A stretch of DNA of 64,000 nucleotides from Thermodesulfovibrio sp. (GCA_020725335.1 DYFF01000007.1:1-64000); one strand, 5' to 3'; positions 27,845 to 37,109 are shown, counted from the stretch's first letter. Numbers and translations are program-made. The notes: generated by a model not told the origin, from the sequence alone.

Positions 27845-28597
27845 ATGTCAGAAATCAGACTAATTATTAATTACGCAGAAGTTTCCTCTGGGAAAATAAT
27901 TGAATTATCAAAAGGAGATAAAAGGTATTTATTTAATGTTTTAAGATGTGCAGAGGGAGAAAATATTTTAATATTGGATGGTATGGGTAGAAGTTTTAGT
28001 GCAAAGATTGTAGATAAAAATCATATTGAAATTTTAGAGGAAAATGAACAGCTAAAGGAGGATAAACTTAACTTAATTCTATGTCAGGCTCTTCTTAAAG
28101 GTGAAAAAATGGATTTTATAATACAAAAAGCCACAGAGCTTGGAGTTTTAAAAATTATTCCTTTTATAAGTGAAAGATGCGTAATCAAAAAAACAAATAA
28201 GATTGAAAGATGGAGAAGAATTGCAAAAGAAGCTTCAGAACAATCTGGAAGATTGACTATTCCAGATATAGATTCTATAAAAAACTTTGATGAATTGTTA
28301 GCTTCTATAAATAATGGTATACTTTTTTGGGAGAAAGCAAAAATATCTTTAGTTGATGTTTTTTTTGAGTTAAGTCTCTCAGAACCAATATTTTTAATAG
28401 TAGGTCCTGAGGGTGGTTTTTCCTCAGATGAAGTAAGTAGAGCCTTAAAAAAGGAGATTAAAATAGCCTCATTGGGAAACAGAATTCTTAGAGCTGATAC
28501 AGCTGCTATTGTTTCTTTATCTTTGGTGAGTTTTTTATGTGAAAATTATGTTATAATTAAAAAAAATGAGTATAACATCGAAGGAAAAAGCTTTTAA
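27845..28597 (+). CDS. rsmE: 16S rRNA m3U1498 methyltransferase RsmE
   Basis: RsmE methylates U1498 in 16S rRNA. The 250-aa SPOUT protein has an N-terminal PUA-like domain and the C-terminal knot motifs LIVGPEGGFSSDEV and SLGNRILRADTAAI. The KATELGV segment is also present (ATELGVLKIIPFISERC). It overlaps the rsfS start by 32 bases in a different frame, a sign of tight co-translation. Confidence 0.93.
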   Translation: MSEIRLIINYAEVSSGKIIELSKGDKRYLFNVLRCAEGENILILDGMGRSFSAKIVDKNHIEILEENEQLKEDKLNLILCQALLKGEKMDFIIQKATELGVLKIIPFISERCVIKKTNKIERWRRIAKEASEQSGRLTIPDIDSIKNFDELLASINNGILFWEKAKISLVDVFFELSLSEPIFLIVGPEGGFSSDEVSRALKKEIKIASLGNRILRADTAAIVSLSLVSFLCENYVIIKKNEYNIEGKSF

Positions 28598-28949
28598 AAT
28601 AGCTAAATTTTTAGACGATAAAAAAGCCTTAGATATCAAAATCCTTGAATTAAAAGATCTAACCGTTATAACAGACTACTTTATAATTTCCTCTGCAGAA
28701 AGTACCACACAGGTCAAAGCTCTTACAGAATATGTTGAAGAGCAAATGAAAAAAAATGGCTTTAACCCTCTTAGCATAGAAGGATTTGAGTATGCTCACT
28801 GGGTACTCATAGATTATGGAGATGTAATTGTTCATATATTTTTAGAAGAAACAAGGCATTACTATGACCTTGAACGTTTATGGCTTGATGCACCAAGAAT
28901 TCCTTTTCAGGAATCTATCTTAGATAAAAACCTCGCAACGTATAAATAA
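28566..28949 (+). CDS. rsfS: Ribosomal silencing factor RsfS
   Basis: RsfS binds L14 and blocks subunit joining in starvation. The 127-aa protein matches DUF143: DIKILELKDLTVITDYFII, SAESTTQVKALTEYVEE, and EGFEYAHWVLIDYGDVIVH. The ATG is inside the rsmE end. The last 35 bases overlap, tail to tail, with the tonB-like gene on the other strand. Confidence 0.94.
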   Translation: MSITSKEKAFKIAKFLDDKKALDIKILELKDLTVITDYFIISSAESTTQVKALTEYVEEQMKKNGFNPLSIEGFEYAHWVLIDYGDVIVHIFLEETRHYYDLERLWLDAPRIPFQESILDKNLATYK

Positions 28950-29667
28950 AATGTCCTGTGATAGTTAAACTTTCTTTTTGCCAATCTTCAGGCAATGGCC
29001 AAAATGGTTGTGCATCTTTTAAGGCTTTTATAGCTGCATCGTCAAGCATTCTATACCCTGAGGTTCTAATTAGTTCAATATTTATCAATTTCCCTTTTTT
29101 ATCAATACTGAATTTTATATAGAGGTCTCCGTATATTCCTCGTTCAGCTGCCTGGGGAGGATATTGCCATACTCTTTCTATCTTTTCCTTTAGTCTTTGC
29201 AAGTATCCCCAATCATTAAATTCTTTGGTTGAAAAGCTTAATCCTTGAGAACTTTCAATTTCTTTATTTACCGCTTTATTTCTTGATAATTTTGAGATTA
29301 CATCCCTATCAAATATATCTGGTTCTTTGCTTGTTTTTTCAAATGATTTTAGTGATTTTATTGAATCGAATTTATTTTTTTCTTTATCATCTGCATCTTG
29401 CTTAGCTAACGGCACATTAGTACTTCCTTTAGGAATAGAATAAAACTTTTTAGGTTCTTGAGCTTTTTTAATAGGAGGAATTTTTTCTATTTTCCTTGTC
29501 TGTTTTTGCTTTTCTTGTTTTTCAAAAAATTTTTGTTGAGGTGGTAGAATTAAGACAGATACCGTATCTTCCAAATTTTTGACCGGTTTTAAGGTTTTTT
29601 GAATTAATGTAAGCAAACTGAAAATCAAAAGATGAAAAATTAATGAATATATGATAGCTTTTTTCAC
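28915..29667 (-). CDS. tonB: TonB-family energy transducer
   Basis: The 250-aa protein has an N-terminal helix (IIYSLIFHLLIFSLLTLI), a long Lys/Pro/Gln linker and a C-terminal TonB fold (LKEKIERVWQYPPQAAERG, LYIKFSIDKKGKLINIELI, ALKDAQPFWPLP). It would energise the outer-membrane receptors such as the BtuB-like protein at 47.3 kb. It is a second TonB/TolA-type transducer, separate from the tol locus. No exbB/exbD genes are beside it, so it may use the motor of another locus. It follows the geranylgeranyl-reductase-like gene with a 4-base overlap. Confidence 0.85.
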   Translation of the reverse strand: MKKAIIYSLIFHLLIFSLLTLIQKTLKPVKNLEDTVSVLILPPQQKFFEKQEKQKQTRKIEKIPPIKKAQEPKKFYSIPKGSTNVPLAKQDADDKEKNKFDSIKSLKSFEKTSKEPDIFDRDVISKLSRNKAVNKEIESSQGLSFSTKEFNDWGYLQRLKEKIERVWQYPPQAAERGIYGDLYIKFSIDKKGKLINIELIRTSGYRMLDDAAIKALKDAQPFWPLPEDWQKESLTITGHFIYTLRGFYLR

Positions 29668-30815
29668 ATATTTATTTTAACCTGTGTGAGAGCTATTCTT
29701 GAAATTAAACTTCCGAAGGCTTTTAAATATAGGGGAATCAAATTTTTACTTTTTTCTTTTCTTAGCCATAATGCCATAGCAAGCTCTTGAATATGAGGAT
29801 TTCTGTGTATGTTTAGCCATTTTTCTATTCTATTATCATTCCCGAACATATAGTCTTGAAATTTTTTCATAATTGAAAATTGTCTTCTAAATCTATCATT
29901 CCACAGTTTTTCATAAAGTTCCAATTTTTTTTGTTTAATAGCTTCAGAGGCAAATTGAGCAGATTTCATGGCATAATAAATTCCCTCAAATGAAACGGGC
30001 ATAACCGTGCCAAGAGCATCTCCACATAGAATTATATTTTTTTTATGAAAGCTGCCTTTGTTCCAACGAGGTATTTTAAAGGCTCTAAATTTTATTTTTG
30101 ATATATCTAAATAAGAAAATCTTTTTTTTATGAAATTATTAATTAAACTTTTAAGTATATTAACCTTTTCTGCTCCAGTTCCGATAGATAAATAATTACA
30201 ACCAGGGAAAACCCATGAATAAAAAAAGGATGCTTGAGAACTTCCAAACCAAAATTCGCAACAATCTGTTTTAAGTTCATTAGTTGAAGGTATTTGAAAG
30301 CTTATAGTCCAGAAATAGTTAGGCTTATTGATGTCTGCTAATGAACATACTCTTGAATTAACTCCATCAGCGCCGATTAAATACTTGCAATGAATTGTTT
30401 TTATATTACCATTTTTTGTTTTAATTATAGCCTTTATAATTTTGCCTTCTTCTAAACTAACAAGTTCTCCTTCAATAATATTTGCACCATTTTTTTTAGC
30501 TAATTGCCTAAGAAAAGAATCAAATTCGAGTCTATTAAAAATTAAAATTTCACCATTCTTAAATTCAACTTCGATAGGTTCTGAAAAAGGGGGTGTAATA
30601 GTTACTTTTTTTATAGAGTTAAATTTAAGTTCTTTAACAATTTCATCCAAGAGTTCAAGGTCTTTTAGCCCTGCGGAAGGGATACCACCTCCGCAAGGCT
30701 TATTAAATTCCAAATTCCTTTCAATTAAACAAGTCTCAATACCTTCTTTAACTAAAAAGTTAGCAGATGTTGCCCCTGCAGGGCCTCCACCAACTACTAA
30801 AACTTCATAATCCAT
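29664..30815 (-). CDS. Geranylgeranyl reductase family flavoprotein
   Basis: The 383-aa protein has an N-terminal FAD-binding dinucleotide motif (VLVVGGGPAGATSANFLVKEG), the CGGGIP loop (NKPCGGGIPSAGL), and a second FAD contact IILCGDALGTVMPVSFEGIY. The family reduces isoprenoid chains of lipids, quinones or chlorophyll, or works on other unsaturated lipids. The substrate is not evident here. It sits between a universal stress protein gene and tonB, in the minus-strand run from the MBL hydrolase to tonB. Confidence 0.85.
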   Translation of the reverse strand: MDYEVLVVGGGPAGATSANFLVKEGIETCLIERNLEFNKPCGGGIPSAGLKDLELLDEIVKELKFNSIKKVTITPPFSEPIEVEFKNGEILIFNRLEFDSFLRQLAKKNGANIIEGELVSLEEGKIIKAIIKTKNGNIKTIHCKYLIGADGVNSRVCSLADINKPNYFWTISFQIPSTNELKTDCCEFWFGSSQASFFYSWVFPGCNYLSIGTGAEKVNILKSLINNFIKKRFSYLDISKIKFRAFKIPRWNKGSFHKKNIILCGDALGTVMPVSFEGIYYAMKSAQFASEAIKQKKLELYEKLWNDRFRRQFSIMKKFQDYMFGNDNRIEKWLNIHRNPHIQELAMALWLRKEKSKNLIPLYLKAFGSLISRIALTQVKINM

Positions 30816-30817
30816 TA

Positions 30818-31258
30818 TTATTTTTTAGTTACCACCAATACTGGACAAGGAGCATTTCTTATAATTCTTTGAGTTGTGCTGCCTACGAAAAATCTTTCTA
30901 CGCCACTTCTTGGTAATGTTCCAATAATTATTAAATCAATCCCCTTTTCATCAGCAAATTTTATAACTTCTTCATAAGGTATCCCTCTTTTTACAACTGA
31001 TTCTACTTCTTTTAATCCTTCACGAATATCAATACCGAAGGAATCAAGATTTCTTTTTGCATGGCTTTCTAAATCTTTATAAAGTTCTGTTATTGATGGA
31101 TGAGGAATATGAAGGTTTGAAGCTTTTTCGATGTCATAAATAACATGAAGAAGATATAATTTGGCATTAAACAATTTTGCTAAATCAACTGCATAAGACA
31201 GAGCATACAATGATTCATCTGAAAAATCCGTTGGTAAAAGAATTTTTTGAAACTTCAT
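30818..31258 (-). CDS. Universal stress protein (UspA family)
   Basis: This 146-aa single UspA domain has the start FQKILLPTDFSDESLYALSYA and the ATP-binding end IIGTLPRSGVERFFVGSTTQRIIRNAPCPVLVV (shown in pieces: G-x2-G-x9-G-S/T). Such proteins bind ATP and support survival under stress. It lies two bases from the flavoprotein gene and nine from coaX, in one gene row. Confidence 0.92.
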   Translation of the reverse strand: MKFQKILLPTDFSDESLYALSYAVDLAKLFNAKLYLLHVIYDIEKASNLHIPHPSITELYKDLESHAKRNLDSFGIDIREGLKEVESVVKRGIPYEEVIKFADEKGIDLIIIGTLPRSGVERFFVGSTTQRIIRNAPCPVLVVTKK

Positions 31259-31267
31259 GGCTACCTC

Positions 31268-32014
31268 CTAATTTTTAATGTTTTTTAAGTATATCAATCT
31301 CATGCCTTCAATTACAAGATGTGGCTCTAAATAATGAAAAAAACTTAAGTATTTGGATAACAGAAGAGCATTACCCCCTGTTAGTATAGGAGTTAATTTA
31401 AACTTAATAGATTTTTCAATTTCTTTGATAATTCCTTTTATTGCGTAGACAGTGCCTAAAATTATACCACTCCTGATTGCTGATTCAGTGTCTGTACCTA
31501 AGGCCGAGGTTGGTTTGTTAATTTTTATGATAGGTAATGCTGCTGTTTTTTCATTTAAAGAATAATTCATCGTCTGGAGTCCAGGCATTATTGAACCACC
31601 AAGAATTTCTCCTTTATTTGTTACAATAGTAATAGTAGTGGCAGTGCCTGCATCAATGATTGCTAAATTTTCCTTATATTTTTCATAAGCTGCTACAGAA
31701 CAAGTAAGTCTATCAACACCAAATTTTTCTGGATTTTTAACTTTTATACTTAGTCCTGTATGAAGTTTACTATTTATAATTAAAAAACTTGCAAATAATG
31801 ATTGATAATTTTGCATAAAATTTTTTGTAAGTTCAGGAACAACAGAACAAACTATACAGTCTATTCCCTTATATTGATAAGCTATATTATTTAGTTCATT
31901 CCAATTTAAATTCTTAATTCCCTTATCAAATATAATGGAAAATTTTTCCTTTTCAGGATTATTAAATTTAGCAAGACTTAAAGTAGAATTTCCAATTTTA
32001 ACAGCTAATAGCAT
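31268..32014 (-). CDS. coaX: Type III pantothenate kinase
   Basis: CoaX phosphorylates pantothenate, the first step of coenzyme A synthesis. The 248-aa ASKHA protein has the P-loop-like N-terminus AVKIGNSTLSLAKF, GVDRLTCSVAAYEK, AIIDAGTATTITIV and ILGGSIMPGLQTMNYSL. It begins at the last base of the birA stop (TAATG), so translation of the two is coupled. Confidence 0.94.
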   Translation of the reverse strand: MLLAVKIGNSTLSLAKFNNPEKEKFSIIFDKGIKNLNWNELNNIAYQYKGIDCIVCSVVPELTKNFMQNYQSLFASFLIINSKLHTGLSIKVKNPEKFGVDRLTCSVAAYEKYKENLAIIDAGTATTITIVTNKGEILGGSIMPGLQTMNYSLNEKTAALPIIKINKPTSALGTDTESAIRSGIILGTVYAIKGIIKEIEKSIKFKLTPILTGGNALLLSKYLSFFHYLEPHLVIEGMRLIYLKNIKN

Positions 32015-32814
32015 TATTTAGTTCTTAGCAAAGTAACATCTCCAGCACTTATTTTTTCATAAGTTCCATCCTCAAGTTTCACAATTAATCTTCCTTCTTC
32101 GTCTATAGCCTCAGCTAAAGCTATTATTTCTCTATCTGTAAGCACAATTTTTACTTGCTTACCAATAGTGCCACTTAATTCCATCCATCTGTCAATTATT
32201 GCTTTCCTATTTTTCTTCTCAAGCAATTGGTACCATTTATCAAATTCTTTTATTATTTCAGCTGCTAACATTATACGTGAAAATTCTTCATCTTTGTATA
32301 TTCTTAGAGATGTAGCTATTTCTTTTATTTCATCTGGAATATCTTCTTCTGTCATATTTATATTTATTCCTATACCTATAACAGCTGCCTTAATTTTTTC
32401 CCCTTCAATTTTCATTTCTGTTAAAATTCCACCAACTTTTTTGTGTCCCACGAGCATATCATTAGGCCATTTAATAAGAACAGGAATTTCAGTGTATCTT
32501 CTCAGAGCAGTTGTGCAAGCTACCACGCTTGTTAGAGTTATTAGCGTAGCATATTTAGGAGGAATCTGTGGTTTAACGGCAAAGCTTATATATAAATTTT
32601 TACCTTGAGGGGAAATCCATTTCCTTCCTAATCTTCCTTTTCCTTTAGTTTGTCTATCTGCTATAACAACTGTTCCTGAAGGATAGCCCTGTTTTAAAAG
32701 TTCATATCCGATGCTGTTAGTTGATTCTACTTCATCATAAACTACTATTTCTTTACCGATTTCTGAAACTTTTGAAGAAATTAATTTTTTTATTTCTTCT
32801 GCTTTAAATTCCAT
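32014..32814 (-). CDS. birA: Biotin-[acetyl-CoA-carboxylase] ligase
   Basis: BirA activates biotin as biotinyl-AMP and attaches it to BCCP-type carriers. The 266-aa protein has the catalytic core (DEVESTNSIGYELLKQG, DRQTKGKGRLGRKWISP, IKWPNDMLVGHKKVGGIL) and the C-terminal SH3-like piece. It lacks the N-terminal HTH of E. coli BirA, so it should be a ligase only. It is grouped with coaX, another cofactor enzyme. Confidence 0.94.
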   Translation of the reverse strand: MEFKAEEIKKLISSKVSEIGKEIVVYDEVESTNSIGYELLKQGYPSGTVVIADRQTKGKGRLGRKWISPQGKNLYISFAVKPQIPPKYATLITLTSVVACTTALRRYTEIPVLIKWPNDMLVGHKKVGGILTEMKIEGEKIKAAVIGIGININMTEEDIPDEIKEIATSLRIYKDEEFSRIMLAAEIIKEFDKWYQLLEKKNRKAIIDRWMELSGTIGKQVKIVLTDREIIALAEAIDEEGRLIVKLEDGTYEKISAGDVTLLRTK

Positions 32815-32818
32815 AACA

Positions 32819-33439
32819 TTACCTCTCCTGTTTAAGTATTATTACATCTATTTTTCCTTTTAGCTTCTCAGCGAAATAATTAGCATCTTTTTCAGAGCCT
32901 ACTATACTTCCGTAATGCATTGGTATAGCTAATTTAGGTTTAATATCTAAGGCTGCTTGTACAGCTTCATCTGCATTCATTACATATGTTCCGGACACAG
33001 GTAGCAAGGCTATATCAATATTTTTTAATGATTTCATTTCAGGGATATAGTCTGTATCACCGGCAAGATAAATTCTTTTACCAGACACTTTGAATATAAA
33101 GCCAAGCCAACCCTTTTCCTTAGGATGGAATTTTTTATTTGTATTATATGATGGAACAGCTTCAATTTCTATCCCTTCAACCTCTATTTTATCTCCTGGT
33201 TTGACAACTATTTCTTTGGCATTGATTTTACCAGAGCAATCTGCTGGCAAAACTAAAACCGTATTGTGACCTAAGAGTTTTTTAATATCTTCAGGGCTAA
33301 AGTGGTCATAATGCTCGTGGGTTATTAGAATAATATCAGCTTTATCAGTTGTTTTAATTTGGTATGGATCCGTATAAATAATCTTTTCCCCTATAATTTT
33401 AAAAGTATCATGTCCAAGCCATTTAATATTGTCAATCAT
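32819..33439 (-). CDS. Metallo-beta-lactamase fold hydrolase (UPF0173-like)
   Basis: The 206-aa protein has the metal site THEHYDHFSPEDI, a second His/Asp site LAGDTDYIPEM and the late LAIPMHYG. This plan is that of the small MBL hydrolases of the UPF0173 type. Its substrate is unknown. It is the first gene of a minus-strand row that runs through birA and coaX to tonB. A GGAGG ribosome site precedes the ATG. Confidence 0.88.
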   Translation of the reverse strand: MIDNIKWLGHDTFKIIGEKIIYTDPYQIKTTDKADIILITHEHYDHFSPEDIKKLLGHNTVLVLPADCSGKINAKEIVVKPGDKIEVEGIEIEAVPSYNTNKKFHPKEKGWLGFIFKVSGKRIYLAGDTDYIPEMKSLKNIDIALLPVSGTYVMNADEAVQAALDIKPKLAIPMHYGSIVGSEKDANYFAEKLKGKIDVIILKQER

Positions 33440-33500
33440 TTTACACCTCCAATATAAGTTTGTGAATATATAATACTAAATTTTGTGAGAACTTAACAAT

Positions 33501-33529
33501 TTGACTTTTTTCAAGGTTTTTTTTTAGAT
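33501..33529 (+). promoter_or_regulatory. Putative promoter of tRNA-Pro
   Basis: TTGACT (33501-33506) and TTAGAT (33524-33529) are 17 bases apart, placing the start a few bases before the tRNA. TATAAT at 33532 is too far from the -35 and too close to the gene to be used with it. Confidence 0.5.
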
Positions 33530-33540
33530 TATATAATTAT

Positions 33541-33615
33541 CGGGGCGTAGCGCAGCTTGGATAGCGCACCTGCCTTGGGAGCAGGGGGTCGGTGGTTCAA
33601 ATCCACTCGCCCCGA
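33541..33615 (+). tRNA. tRNA-Pro (anticodon TGG)
   Basis: A full cloverleaf is present: a 7-bp acceptor stem (33541-33547 with 33608-33614), D arm, anticodon stem CCTGC/GCAGG with loop CTTGGGA (anticodon TGG), and T arm GGTGG-TTCAAAT-CCACT. The discriminator is A. CCA is not encoded. Confidence 0.97.
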
Positions 33616-33689
33616 TTTGATTTTAATCAATATCTGCCACTTTAAATTCCACACATGACAATTTTCACACTACCCACTACAAATCCTAT

Positions 33690-33719
33690 TTGACGGATTG
33701 GTAATTATAATCGTATACT
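33690..33719 (+). promoter_or_regulatory. Promoter of the DEAD-box helicase gene
   Basis: TTGACG (33690-33695) and TATACT (33714-33719) are 18 bases apart. A start near 33727 would give a leader of about 80 nt before the helicase ATG at 33806, containing the hairpin at 33739-33772. Confidence 0.7.
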
Positions 33720-33738
33720 AAATAAGTTGCTATTTCAT

Positions 33739-33772
33739 CCCTCAGGATATTTAGAAACCCTGAGGGTTTTTT
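33739..33772 (+). terminator. Terminator-like hairpin in the helicase leader
   Basis: An 8-bp stem (33739-33746 with 33759-33766), an 11- to 12-nt loop and six T lie between the promoter and the helicase gene, 34 bases before its ATG. It could end transcripts early, as in attenuation or cold-shock leaders. Confidence 0.7.
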
Positions 33773-33805
33773 ATTTAGCTTCAAAAATTTAAGAGAGGTA
33801 AAAGA

Positions 33806-35185
33806 ATGAAGTTTGAAGATTTTTTATTGAGCAAAGAAACTATGAAATCTATTTATGAGATAGGCTTTGAAGAACCCACGCCAATTCAAGTTGCTACAAT
33901 ACCTTTGGTATTAAAAGGTGTAGATTTTATAGGGCAGGCACAGACTGGTACAGGAAAAACTGCTGCTTTTGGTATCCCTATCGTAGAGAAATGTAAGAGA
34001 GGTAAAAAGCCTTTTGCAATTATACTTGAACCAACAAGAGAGCTTGCAGTGCAGGTGTCTTTTGAAATTAGCAATTTAGGCAAATTCAAGAATATTAGAG
34101 TATTACCTGTCTATGGAGGCACTTCTATTGAAAGACAGATAAAGGCATTAAATCGAGGAGTAGATATAATTGTAGGAACACCTGGACGAATTATTGACCA
34201 CATAAATAGAGGGACTCTTATACTGTCGGATATAAAAATTGTTGTTTTAGATGAGGCTGATGAAATGTTAAATATGGGTTTCATAGATGATATAGAAACA
34301 ATTTTAAAAACTATCCCATCTGAGAGACAAACTCTTTTATTTTCAGCCACAATACCTCATCCTATAATGAATATCGCAAATAAATATATGAAAAATCCTG
34401 TAAAAGCAGGCGTGAACACAAAGGATATTATCGTGCCAAAGATAAAGCAGGTTTTTTATGAGGTTAGAGAGGAAGATAAACTTGATGCTCTTTCAAGGCT
34501 TATAGATGTTGAGAATCCTCAGCTTGCAATCGTATTCTGTCATACAAAAAATAAAGTTGACGAGGTTTCAAAGAGGCTTAACCAGATGGGATATAATACA
34601 GGTGCTCTTCATGGAGACTTTACGCAGGCAAGAAGAGAAGAAGTAATGGGTAAATTTAGAAAAGGCAGTATTGATATACTTGTTGCAACTGATGTTGCAG
34701 CAAGGGGTCTCGATATACAAAATGTAACCCATGTTATTAATTATGATATTCCTCAGAATCCTGAAGGCTATATACACAGAATAGGAAGGACAGGAAGGGC
34801 TGGGAAATCGGGAATTGCTATTACCTTTGTTACACCCAGAGAATACAGGCATTTGAGACTTATCGAGAAAACTGCTAAAACGATTATAGATAGAAAGAGA
34901 TTGCCTTCAGTTGCAGAAGTTATCAAGGCTAAAGAAAAGAGTATTATCAAGGACATAGAAAAAATAATAAGAGAGAATAAACATTTAAGTTATGCACCTA
35001 TGGTCAAAGCTTTATCTGAGCAATACTGCTTGGTAGATATTGCAGAAGCATCACTTTATGCTGCTTACGGAGATGTAAAAGAAGTTCCTGAGAAAGTAGT
35101 TCATTCAACTGATGACATGAATAAAAGTACAAAAAAGATTAAAACAAAGAACGAAAGGATCACAAAAAAAAGTACAAATTATTAA
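33806..35185 (+). CDS. DEAD-box ATP-dependent RNA helicase
   Basis: The 459-aa protein has the helicase core with Q motif (GFEEPTPIQ), Walker A AQTGTGKTAAFG, PTRELAVQ, VLDEADEML, SATI, then the second RecA domain (IVFCHTKNKVDEV, VATDVAARGLDIQ, HRIGRTGRAGKSG). The C-terminus (about 90 aa) is Lys-rich. It is a general RNA helicase of the CshA/DeaD group, useful in ribosome assembly or RNA turnover. The ATG follows AGAGAGGT. It has its own promoter and hairpin leader. Confidence 0.93.
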   Translation: MKFEDFLLSKETMKSIYEIGFEEPTPIQVATIPLVLKGVDFIGQAQTGTGKTAAFGIPIVEKCKRGKKPFAIILEPTRELAVQVSFEISNLGKFKNIRVLPVYGGTSIERQIKALNRGVDIIVGTPGRIIDHINRGTLILSDIKIVVLDEADEMLNMGFIDDIETILKTIPSERQTLLFSATIPHPIMNIANKYMKNPVKAGVNTKDIIVPKIKQVFYEVREEDKLDALSRLIDVENPQLAIVFCHTKNKVDEVSKRLNQMGYNTGALHGDFTQARREEVMGKFRKGSIDILVATDVAARGLDIQNVTHVINYDIPQNPEGYIHRIGRTGRAGKSGIAITFVTPREYRHLRLIEKTAKTIIDRKRLPSVAEVIKAKEKSIIKDIEKIIRENKHLSYAPMVKALSEQYCLVDIAEASLYAAYGDVKEVPEKVVHSTDDMNKSTKKIKTKNERITKKSTNY

Positions 35186-35416
35186 TATCATACAATGAAG
35201 AAAGACACATAGTAGGAAGTCTTCTTATGGTAAGACAATGATGCAGACATATAGAGATACTATTCATCTTGCAAAGGAAAAAATGATTGGGTATGGTTTA
35301 AAAAAGCTTAAAAAATAAAATGTCAGAATAAGTATTAACTACTGCGTTAATAATTATAATTACATTTGCGTTTAATAATGACTTAGAAATTATGATAAAA
35401 TCGAAGCATACAAAAA

Positions 35417-36271
35417 TTGAAAAAAATGATAACTAAGGAAGAAGAATTATATACCCTTTCAAGAGCATATATCCCTGAACACATTCCTAAGATGATGTCG
35501 TTTTTATCGGGTGGTGAACCGTTTTTAATTGACAAGAAGTATTTGATGTTTCAAGGAAATAATTTTATAATTTTTATTGGATATCCTCTAAATTCTTTAA
35601 ATGAAGATGTTGAGATAGAAAAATATGTTAATATGGTCGCTAAAAATTTCAATCATTCAAATTTATATATATTAACAGGTATGGATGCATTAAAATTTTT
35701 TAAGAAATTCAAAAAGATTGATGAAGACTTTTATTATATACTTGATATTGAAAGAATTTCATTAGATAAAAAACTTCTCAAAATGGTTGAAAAAGTTCAA
35801 AAAAAACTTAATATAAAAATTGAAAGAGAAACAACAGAGCAACATAAAAAACTTACAGAAGAATTCCTTGCAAGAAAAAATCTTCCAATACAAATAATGG
35901 AATTATACAGAAGGCTCCCCGAATACATGAATTTTTCAGAGGAAATATTTTATCTTAGTGCATACAAAGAGGATGGAATGCTTACGGGCTATTATGTTGT
36001 TGAGACAGAAGCAAAGAATTTTTTAGCCTATATGATAGGTTGTATTTCTAAATTAAATTATGTGCCTCATACATCGGACTATCTAATGTTTGAATTAATC
36101 AGATTAGGTCAGCAGTTAGGAAAAAAATATATAAATCTTGGAATCGGTGTTAATGAAGGAATAAGAAGATTTAAAGAAAAATGGGGCGCTTTTAAATCTT
36201 TCAAATATAATGTTTATCAATATCAAAATAGGTCTTCATTGTTAGTTAATCTTTTTAGAGGTAAATTTTAA
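35417..36271 (+). CDS. GNAT/FemABX-like protein, paralogue 1
   Basis: Function not recognised. The 284-aa protein and the one at 37083-37940 are paralogues: both have AYIPEH, (G/A)EPF, FIGYPLN, YY(I/V)LDI and the C-terminal block (YVP..SD.LM.E.I and KKYINLGIGVNEGIRRFKEK). The C-terminal block resembles the acceptor-binding half of GNAT-fold or FemABX acyltransferases. No signal peptide or membrane helix is seen. The start could be TTG at 35417 or ATG at 35426; no ribosome site is clear. It is followed one base later by the TraB/GumN-like gene. Confidence 0.65.
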   Translation: MKKMITKEEELYTLSRAYIPEHIPKMMSFLSGGEPFLIDKKYLMFQGNNFIIFIGYPLNSLNEDVEIEKYVNMVAKNFNHSNLYILTGMDALKFFKKFKKIDEDFYYILDIERISLDKKLLKMVEKVQKKLNIKIERETTEQHKKLTEEFLARKNLPIQIMELYRRLPEYMNFSEEIFYLSAYKEDGMLTGYYVVETEAKNFLAYMIGCISKLNYVPHTSDYLMFELIRLGQQLGKKYINLGIGVNEGIRRFKEKWGAFKSFKYNVYQYQNRSSLLVNLFRGKF

Positions 36272-36272
36272 G

Positions 36273-37109
36273 ATGCTTAGTTTTATAAAGCAAAGAAAAA
36301 TAAAAATGGCATGGAAGATATCTAAGAATGATAAAGAGTCTTATTTGATAGGTACCACTCATATGTTTGCTTATAGATTTACTTCATCCCTTCAAAAGTT
36401 TATAAATTGTTCAGATAGAGTGATTTTAGAATGCTCTCTCGAACCAGAGACTTTTAATAGAATAATTTTAGCAGGAATAGGAAGTTCCAAAATATTTATC
36501 TATGACCGGATAGATAAAACTATTATTGATAACCTTGCTGAAAGTTTTGTAAATGTTACCTTCAAAGGGAATTTATTTGACACAGGAGATTTAACAATAG
36601 ACATTCTCAAAAGAGCCTATTTTGAAGATATTGAGAGAATACTTAAAAGTCGTTCTCATTGGGCTGCTTTTTTTACTCTATGGTATAATTTTTTGGAACT
36701 TATTAATTGGAAATACTCGATGGATTTAGAAGTCCAAGTTTTAGCCCAGCAAATGAAAAAGGAATTAATCTTTTTAGAAAAACCAGATGAACAAATTGAG
36801 GCAATGGAAGGAATTCCTCTGGAGAGGATGATTAACTTTCTTAAAGAAGCTCCTAATTGGGAAAGTTATACAGAAAAATATGCTAAACTCTATTTGAAAG
36901 GAAAATTTCAGGAATTGATAGCTGCTACTTCAATTTTCCCAACTCGTTGCGAGTCTATAATAGATAAAAGAGATCCTATTTTTTTCGAAAGAATGTTACC
37001 TTATATTGAAATTGGTAAATCTTCAATTTTTGTTGGAATAACCCACATTCCCGGTCTAATTGGCTTAATAGAAAGAGAAGGATTAAAAATTTCGCCTTAT
37101 TATGGATAG
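36273..37109 (+). CDS. TraB/GumN family protein
   Basis: The 278-aa protein has the two family motifs: GTTH (27-30) in SYLIGTTHMF near the N-terminus and the late VGITHIPGLIGLIEREG. The middle block SMDLEVQVLAQQMKKELIFLEKP is the usual D...A...LE element. TraB/GumN proteins (related to Tiki-type metalloproteases) are of mostly unknown role in bacteria. This copy lacks a signal peptide, so it would be cytoplasmic. It lies between two paralogous GNAT-like genes and shares its last 27 bases, tail to tail, with the second. ATG at 36306 is an alternative start. Confidence 0.8.
   Translation: MLSFIKQRKIKMAWKISKNDKESYLIGTTHMFAYRFTSSLQKFINCSDRVILECSLEPETFNRIILAGIGSSKIFIYDRIDKTIIDNLAESFVNVTFKGNLFDTGDLTIDILKRAYFEDIERILKSRSHWAAFFTLWYNFLELINWKYSMDLEVQVLAQQMKKELIFLEKPDEQIEAMEGIPLERMINFLKEAPNWESYTEKYAKLYLKGKFQELIAATSIFPTRCESIIDKRDPIFFERMLPYIEIGKSSIFVGITHIPGLIGLIEREGLKISPYYG

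Noticed and set aside
30442-30810. 122-aa frame opposite the geranylgeranyl reductase-like gene
   Set aside because: It is a shadow of a conserved FAD-binding protein.
33532-33537. TATAAT just before tRNA-Pro as its -10 element
   Set aside because: It is 25 bases from the TTGACT and would start transcription inside the tRNA.
35186-35416. Small frames after the DEAD-box gene (for example a 26-aa Lys-rich frame ending near 35318) as gene remnants
   Set aside because: Too short and without recognisable similarity; they could be gene debris, but nothing can be supported.
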